DNA of 64,000 bases from Mesostigma viride (taxonomy: Eukaryota > Streptophyta > Mesostigmatophyceae > Mesostigmatales > Mesostigmataceae). The stretch is from the NCBI GenBank assembly GCA_009746045.1, contig RPFO01000026.1, forward strand, positions 5,020,205 through 5,084,204, read 5' to 3'. How positions within the stretch are numbered: position 1 is the stretch's first letter; every line of letters starts with the position of its first letter. The notes beneath the pieces were generated by a model. It worked only from the letters and a program-made list of their open reading frames with translations. It searched no databases and was not told the origin of the DNA. The position numbers and the translations under genes were made by a program. This document shows, piece by piece, positions 57,546 through 64,000 of the stretch.

Positions 57546-57932
57546 TCAGTCACGGTGCGAGTGAGGGCGAGTGACAGGCGCTGCCGCCAATATACGAGGA
57601 CCATGTGCGGGCAGACCACTGGGCGGTCTGACCCTCGAGGTCGAGGCGGTCTTCACGGCGCGCTGGCAGCACTCGTGGAAAAACTCCGCCGTCTTGGGGC
57701 CCATGGCCCCGAACTCCTCAAGGACAAAGGGGATGACCCGGTGGGGCCTCACATTGCCGTAGGAGGCAAACTTGTCGCGCTCAGCCACAGCGGCAGCAGC
57801 ACCGGCATCCACAGCCGCGCGGAGAATGTGGCGACCGGAGATCGGCCGAGCCACGGAGACATCGGTGAGCAGGTGCATGGCAACCCTGCCCATCGTAGTC
57901 AAGCACGGATATAAAATACACAAAAAACACAA
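57546..57932 (-). pseudogene. C-terminal fragment of a retrotransposon polyprotein
   Basis: An open minus-strand frame reads GAAAAVAERDKFASYGN, then RVIPFVLEEFGAMGP and KTAEFFHECCQRA. A run of Ala/Glu/Arg followed by 'F.P.V.E.FG..G' and a helix is typical of the tail of reverse-transcriptase polyproteins in many algal and animal genomes (remembered pattern). Sequence to the right as far as 58,290 looks like more of the same element in broken frames. It is probably inactive. Confidence 0.45.
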
Positions 57933-58379
57933 AAAAAAATTAATGCAATATATGGTAAGAGGCCGGGGGCCAGGCGGCGCCCACTTCCTCGATCAGGCGG
58001 CGCGCAGTCATGGTGACCATAACACGATTGCCACCAACACGGAAGCCCATGCCAGATGGGACTCATGCACCTAAATGGGAATCGAGGCTGGCGCACACAT
58101 GTGGTTCAGCAGGAGACGCATAAAGACCTTCAGCACATGCACAGCTTTGGAGGCAGACCCCGCAGCAGTTGCCGGTATCCGCGGCAGACCCCAATAGACC
58201 CCTTGTAGAGCATGACCCGGACAGCGGTCTTCCAATACACGATCGGCGGGGGGGAGACATGTATAGCATACTGCATGCGTCATGCATGAGCGCAAGTCCT
58301 CATGCAGGCAAATGAATATGGGATGGGTACGTTGGATATCGATGGATCGATGTACCTATGTCGATCTTTTTGTGATCCT

Positions 58380-58600
58380 TGTTATGCCATGCTCACATGG
58401 GTCTTATTGCACCCACAGATTGCCGGATCGTTAGCGTGTCCGTTTAGCTAGCGTGCATGCCCGGCCGAATGCAGCTGTGGCATGCCTTATAGGCATGAAG
58501 GAGACTGGGGGTGGGGGGACGTGCCCTTTCTCCTGTTGTGCACACACAGGGATAGCACTTCGGTGCTCTGTGACTCCCCAACGGGAGCAGGAGTTTAATT
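58380..58600 (+). mobile_element. LINE/SINE 3' end, plus orientation
   Basis: Matches 25,550-25,720 in inverse orientation (GCTCACATGGGTCTTATTGC, GGCATGAAGGAGACTGGGGG) and ends with the conserved 3' hairpin at 58,563-58,592. Confidence 0.65.
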
Positions 58601-58607
58601 AATTAAT

Positions 58608-58760
58608 TAGACTCGTGCTCCCGTTGGGGAGTCACGGAGCATTAACCCCGATGGATGGATGGATGGGTGCAAACATTCCTACCGGTCTAATCTATCTACA
58701 TTGGCTACATACTACATCTATCTAACAGCAGTCTAACTACAACATCTATCTAGGCAGCCG
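58608..58760 (-). mobile_element. LINE 3' end, minus orientation, tail to tail with the previous element
   Basis: Begins with the hairpin (58,613-58,640), then CATTAACCCCGATGGATGG and TACCGGTCTAATCTATCTAC. This matches inverted the end of the LINE at 12,900-13,062 and the copy at 36,169-36,260. Confidence 0.65.
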
Positions 58761-59621
58761 CACGCTGCCCGAGGGGGAGCTATCTGGCGTTAATTAATTA
58801 CTTATGTCAATCTAGTTCCTATATAGTTACAGGGGGCGGTGCGGGCACGTACCACGACCCGAATCGCTATGCATGCATGCATGCCAATTAAACTTACGTC
58901 ACACGCGGAGGCCCCACCGACTGGGGTTTTGTGGCCTGGGCACCAGCTATCTTTAGACAACTACGTGTGATATTGAAGGAGACAACTACATGTGATATGC
59001 ACAACTGGTATAGTAAGATATAACCCCATAGTGCGGACCGATTAGCATATACCGTACTCTTTCTTTATAATTCATTTATCATTCTCAATGAATATATACC
59101 GTACTGGCTAAATTTGAATTGCAAACAATTCGAGCCTCACCCCCTGTAAATTGAGTGCTGTAGAAATGTGTCATTTGGCCCGGCGTGCGCGTGCATGCGC
59201 TTGGGGTGAGCTACCATGCATCTAATTGCCTAGCTGTACAAGTGTGCAGGAGGTGCAGCATATAGAACCAGCACAGAACGAAGCCATTAACTCCAGGGCA
59301 GTTTCTCGCTCACAAAATGCCGAATCCAGGGCTGCATGATTTGGGCCGACTCAAAGAAGTGCTCGTAACTTAAAATTTAGCCACTTCGGTATCAGTGAGA
59401 CACCATCTATTGAGTGTACGTGAATTTTGTTGCACGGTCATAATTAAGCATTTGAAACGAATTTTAAGTGCATGGACACTCCCTCCCGGTAGGGAAGGTG
59501 CATCACCCGCCACGGGCGCAATCGTGCCCATCCGGGCCCTGCCCCCTAGACGAGTACCCATTCGAACCGTAGGCATCTTCACATCAAGTCGAGGGTGCCA
59601 AACTAAGGCGGCTCTCATTGG
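58761..59621. other. intergenic, AT-rich, no gene seen
   Basis: No supported coding or RNA feature. The right end probably includes the 3' UTR of the minus-strand DUF1995-like gene. Confidence 0.45.
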
Positions 59622-62600
59622 CTACTTGTTTCTGCTGACAAGTCCCTTGATGAAACCAGCTGTCTTCGTGAGCTGGGACTGGGCGCCCACGTGATTGTAC
59701 AGGATCTGGACACATGCGAATTCCATGAGACAATAATAAACATGCCAACATGAATCCAACATCATGTCCAACTTAGTACACCTTGGAAGTTTGTCTAATT
59801 AATATCAATGAGACAACCAGCGCAGGCCGGAAATCTGGAGAATCCAGACCACAGTAGCTCGAGCTTGCTGTTATCTTAACTGCGTTTATCGAGTTGTTCA
59901 GGATTGTGGCGATGAATGGAGGTGGAAATGTCTCAATAATATAATAGGAGATAACACATTGATGCGGATGCAGGTACAGATATCTCCAGTGTGTTGGATG
60001 CTTATAGGGCTGCGGATGCCAGCAAATGTGCACAAGATGCACGGCGTTTGAGCAGAAGCTCGCGTACGCTCGAGCGCGAATTTCTTGGTTGCGCATCATC
60101 TCTGATACAGCCAGGGATGTAGTAATCGCGTGTTCTTGACGGAAACATCACCCATTGACCCAAATGGTTGAAAAACAGTCACGAAGCCAAAACATGGGAA
60201 AACAGCGTACCGCAAATGTGCAAACGTATCGCTCAAGACTGAAAACGCATCTAGTTCTTACAGGGCAACAATGCAACCAGCTAATGCACCGCACATAAAG
60301 CTTCTCAGCTAAACTCAACAGCGTGCAAGGAACCCGCCGGCAGGGTTCCTGTAAAGGACACAACTGGCCAACAGGTGGACATCGCCGGTGGGTGGTGCTA
60401 CTGATTCCATCTTCGTGAAACGCTACATTGCACTGATGCTACCAAGCCTCCGCAATAGTAAACATGATAATAATTACAATATTGACAGTAATGACAATAA
60501 TGACAATGATGACAACAATGACAATGATGACAATGATGACAATAGTGACAATGATGACAATAATGATACTATAACAAACTAAGTACTGCTACCGCCCGCA
60601 AAGCACTCACGTTTTGAAGCTCCATGGAGTCCGGCCGGCGCGTGGCCTGCATGATGCACTTCTGCTCACCGTTCTCCTGCGGAGCGAGGTCACAGGGCAA
60701 GCCACTCAGGAACAGGCGCATTACACCCACTTGGTCAGGATCAGGCAGGCAGGCAGCGCACCTGATGGCTGGAGAAGCGCAGTGCTTCAGTGGATCAAGT
60801 GACCAAAAATAATAATCAAGCAGTCAAGGACATGCCCAAGACGTAACCAGACTGGGCTCGAAACAGAGCTGCCTGGCGCCCCAACCGTCTCCCGCGAGTG
60901 CTATAGAATTCTACACTCGAATAGAATTATTAGGTTTAAAATTAAATGCTCAATTAAATATTACTAAGTTTTAAATAGCGGCTGTGTGTGGAATGCATAT
61001 TACCTTGACTGGTAACTACCCCCCCCATCCAGCTTGGACCATTCACCAGTTGGCATGTTGACAGCGTACGTAATGGCATGGCAGTCCACCACCCAACTGC
61101 GTGGTGCGCAGTTTCCTAAAGCACGAACACGCCTTGACAGACATGGTTCACAGACACACACACACACGCACACACACGCACACACACGCACACACACGCA
61201 CACACACGCACACACACGCACACACACGCACACACACGCACACACACGCACACACACGCACACACACGCACACACACGCACACACACGCACACACACGCA
61301 CACACACGCACACACACGCACACACACGCACACACACGCACACACACGCACACACACGCACACACACGCACACACACGCACACACACGCACACACACGCA
61401 CACACACGCACACACACGCACACACACGCACACACACGCACACACACGCACACACACGCACACACACGCACACACACGCACACACACGCACACACACGCA
61501 CGCACACACACGCACACACACGCACACACACGCACACACACGCACACACACGCACACACACGCACACACACGCACACACACGCACACACACGCACACACA
61601 CGCACACACACGCACACACACGCACACACACGCACACACACGCACACACACGCACACACACGCACACACACGCACACACACGCACACACACGCACACACA
61701 CGCACACACACGCACACACACGCACACACACGCACACACACGCACACACACGCACACACACGCACACACACGCACACACACGCACACACACGCACACACA
61801 CGCACACACACGCACACACACGCACACACACGCACACACACGCACACACACGCACACACACGCACACACACGCACACACACGCACACACACGCACACACA
61901 CGCACACACACGCACACACACGCACACACACGCACACACACGCACACACACGCACACACACGCACACACACGCACACACACGCACACACACGCACACACA
62001 CGCACACACACGCACACACACGCACACACACGCACACACACGCACACACACGCACACACACGCACACACACGCACACACACGCACACACACGCACACACA
62101 CGCACACACACGCACACACACGCACACACACGCACACACACGCACACACACGCACACACACGCACACACACGCACACACACGCACACACACGCACACACA
62201 CGCACACACACGCACACACACGCACACACACGCACACACACGCACACACACGCACACACACGCACACACACGCACACACACGCACACACACGCACACACA
62301 CGCACACACACGCACACACACGCACACACACGCACACACACGCACACACACGCACACACACGCACACACACGCACACACACGCACACACACGCACACACA
62401 CGCACACACACGCACACACACGCACACACACGCACACACACGCACACACACGCACACACACGCACACACACGCACACACACGCACACACACGCACACACA
62501 CGCACACACACGCACACACACGCACACACACGCACACACACGCACACACACGCACACACACACACACACGCACACACACGCACACAATAAAGGTGCTCCA

Positions 62601-64000
62601 CACTAACATCCAATTCGATAGAAGACTCCACACACCCAGCCACCCAGGTTCACACACGCCTGCACAAACAACCAATCCTCCAAGACATTGTGCTCCACAC
62701 AGGCACACACGCACTCAACAAGATTGCTCCACGCACTTGAAGCAGCCAGCCACCTCGACGAGAATGATGCACACACAAACACCCACCTTACCAAAGAGGC
62801 TCCGCAGAAACCACGCACGTTGACTTATATGCTCCACACACACATATGCAATAAGCATGTCCCGTGCAAAAACACACACACAACCACGCCTTGACTAATA
62901 TGCTCCACACAACCCGCCCACCTTGACGGCCATGCTCCCCTGCCCCCTCCACACCCACCTTGACGAAGATGCTCCATGGCGTGGCCGACGCCGACCCCGT
63001 GAGCACACAGCGCATGACCGCGCCCTCTGTGCGGCTGAACATGCTTTGGATGGATAGCGGGAAGAAGCAGTAGAGCGCCTCGAACGAGGAAAGGAAGCCC
63101 TTGCTGCCCACATCGGCCGTGTCTACATCCCACAGGGGGTTGATCACCACCACCGCACCCTGGCTGCCTGCCGCACGGGACACCTCCTGCAGGTTCGCCA
63201 CCTGTCGCATGCAGAGGGAAAGGGATGCACAGGGAAAGGGAAGGTGGGTGGGTGCAGGCAAATAATGGTGGGTGGGTGCAAGGAGAGGCAAGATGGGCTG
63301 GCATGCATCAAGGGGTGGTGGGTGAGAATAATGGGCAAAGAGCTTATGTGTGTGACGAGGGATGTGGCACCAGCTGGTCAGGGCAAGTCATTGATACATA
63401 TTATACTACAATTTTTTATATTGGTGCCAGATCATGGACAAGTACCGCACTAGACCACGTATCGTCGAGGCTGGCAGCAACTAGTAAACCAACTAGTAAA
63501 CCAACTGGAGGCAGGCAGCAAGTAGTAAACCAACGCTGCCTAGTGCCGGTACGTGCGAAAGCGCGACCGCATAGACCGTACGTGCGCACGCAAGACAACG
63601 CACGGACGACACAGGCACCATCGTGCATTCATTGCGATTGATGGCAACGTTCGCGGGAGACAAAAAAATCCTCCCGTTAAACTTTGATGATTTCGACGGG
63701 AAGGATGAAGATTTAACTCGAGAAGGCATGCCTACCACCCGTCCGAAACGCAGCATCACCAGTACTGCTTGCATCCACCTGATTGCATCCTTGTCCAGTC
63801 TACGTGAGAGACACACGAGCGTGTGCCATCCCCGGTACCGCTCCGATCCTCACGGCACACTAGCAGAGCTCCAATCCCCTCTAAGGCTTACATCCTCGTT
63901 GCGGGCCCCCCCCACAACGACCAGCCGCGCCCCCTTGACCATCTGGTGGACTTCGCTCCCTGTCTCCGCCGCCGCCGCCAGTGTGCCCACGTTGGTCGCG
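59622..64000 (-). CDS. DUF1995-like (LPA3-type) protein, 3' part, at least 4 exons
   Basis: Exons 64000-63892 (open at window edge), 63201-62959, 60676-60611 and 59705-59622 all meet at codon boundaries. They give 166 C-terminal residues. Readable parts are HQMVKGARLVVVGG, AVVVINPLWDVDTADVG, LSSFEALYCFFPLSIQ, WSIFVK|ENGEQKC and QATRRPDSMELQN|ILYNHVG, ending LVSRNK. The order 'VVxxNPxW ... F...FE..Y.F.PL ... W.x ... RP' fits DUF1995, found in plastid proteins such as LPA3 that help photosystem II assembly. This assignment is from memory of the pattern. The two last exons are short and rest on splice consensus and phase alone. The second-last intron contains the 1.44-kb CACACACGCA array and several echoes of the exon 62,959 donor. 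Confidence 0.55.
59810..59935 (+). repeat. SINE-like dispersed repeat, inverted copy 3
   Basis: Shares GACAACCAGCGCAGGCC, then GTAGCTCGAGC and GAGTTGTTCAGGAT with copies 1 and 2 in reverse orientation. It lies downstream of (outside) the last exon of the same DNA region. Confidence 0.55.
60478..60582. repeat. GACAAT/GATGAC-rich microsatellite
   Basis: Imperfect GACAAT, GATGAC and AATGAC units on the + strand, within the DUF1995-like gene span. Confidence 0.9.
61150..62587. repeat. 1.44-kb decanucleotide array CACACACGCA
   Basis: About 143 nearly perfect 10-bp units. The only breaks seen are a 6-bp CGCACG phase shift at 61,497-61,506 and a short CA expansion near 62,556-62,570. It lies in an intron of the DUF1995-like gene. 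Frames are open on both strands, giving false ORFs of about 500 aa. Confidence 0.97.
62588..62960 (-). repeat. echo copies of the donor side of the 62,959 exon
   Basis: On the minus strand the exon ends GGAGCATCTTCGTCAAG|GTG. Downstream copies include GGAGCATATTAGTCAAGGCG (about 62,903), GGAGCATATAAGTCAACGTG (about 62,832), GGAGCAATCTTGTTGAGTGC (about 62,731) and GGAGCACCTTTATTG (about 62,598). Confidence 0.75.

Noticed and set aside
61000-62714. ORFs of about 480-550 aa rich in Cys-Val or His-Thr
   Set aside because: Translation of the CACACACGCA array on both strands.

Overview
This window looks like nuclear DNA of a photosynthetic eukaryote, most likely a green microalga (inference). Its genes are split by many GT-AG introns (one looks GC-AG). 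They encode plastid-type fructose-1,6-bisphosphatase, a plastid-type acyl-ACP synthetase and both glyoxylate-cycle enzymes. The gaps are packed with micro-, mini- and satellite repeats and with decayed non-LTR retrotransposons. Every gene model below was joined by hand so that exon phases match and motifs run through. None is supported by transcripts.

Layout. 1-3,200: purine, TGCG and GT arrays, then a 184-bp satellite. 3,506-10,566 (+): nine-exon secreted or membrane-anchored purple-acid-phosphatase-like enzyme. 10,660-13,062: retrotransposon remnants. 13,826-15,712 (-) isocitrate lyase and 16,312-23,682 (+) malate synthase lie head to head across about 600 bp, so the two dedicated glyoxylate-cycle enzymes probably share a promoter region. 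23,700-39,500: a mobile-element zone with a LINE ORF1-like gene, an 8.6-kb segment bounded by 32-bp inverted repeats, two unknown ORFs, a near-perfect 297-bp-arm palindrome, long GGGCNN hexamer arrays and a reverse-transcriptase remnant. 39,820-44,135 (-) acyl-ACP synthetase and 44,849-50,108 (+) a kynurenine-monooxygenase-like flavoprotein are head to head. So are 50,939-52,686 (-) an SMP-30/gluconolactonase-like enzyme and 53,360-56,605 (+) chloroplast FBPase. 56,800-59,000: SINE/LINE debris. 59,622-64,000 (-): 3' part of a DUF1995-like gene with a 1.44-kb CACACACGCA array in an intron.

The genes centre on carbon metabolism: acetate/lipid carbon to C4 acids (ICL, MS), fatty acid activation (acyl-ACP synthetase) and Calvin cycle/gluconeogenesis (FBPase).

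The most striking signal is structural. Many introns, and one 3' flank, carry extra imperfect copies of the adjoining exon edge together with its splice site (or stop codon). I call these 'boundary echoes'. They range from a single echo to about 29 tandem copies and occur in at least five of the seven genes, but not in the compact isocitrate lyase gene. They suggest that introns here grow by repeated local duplication across exon-intron junctions.
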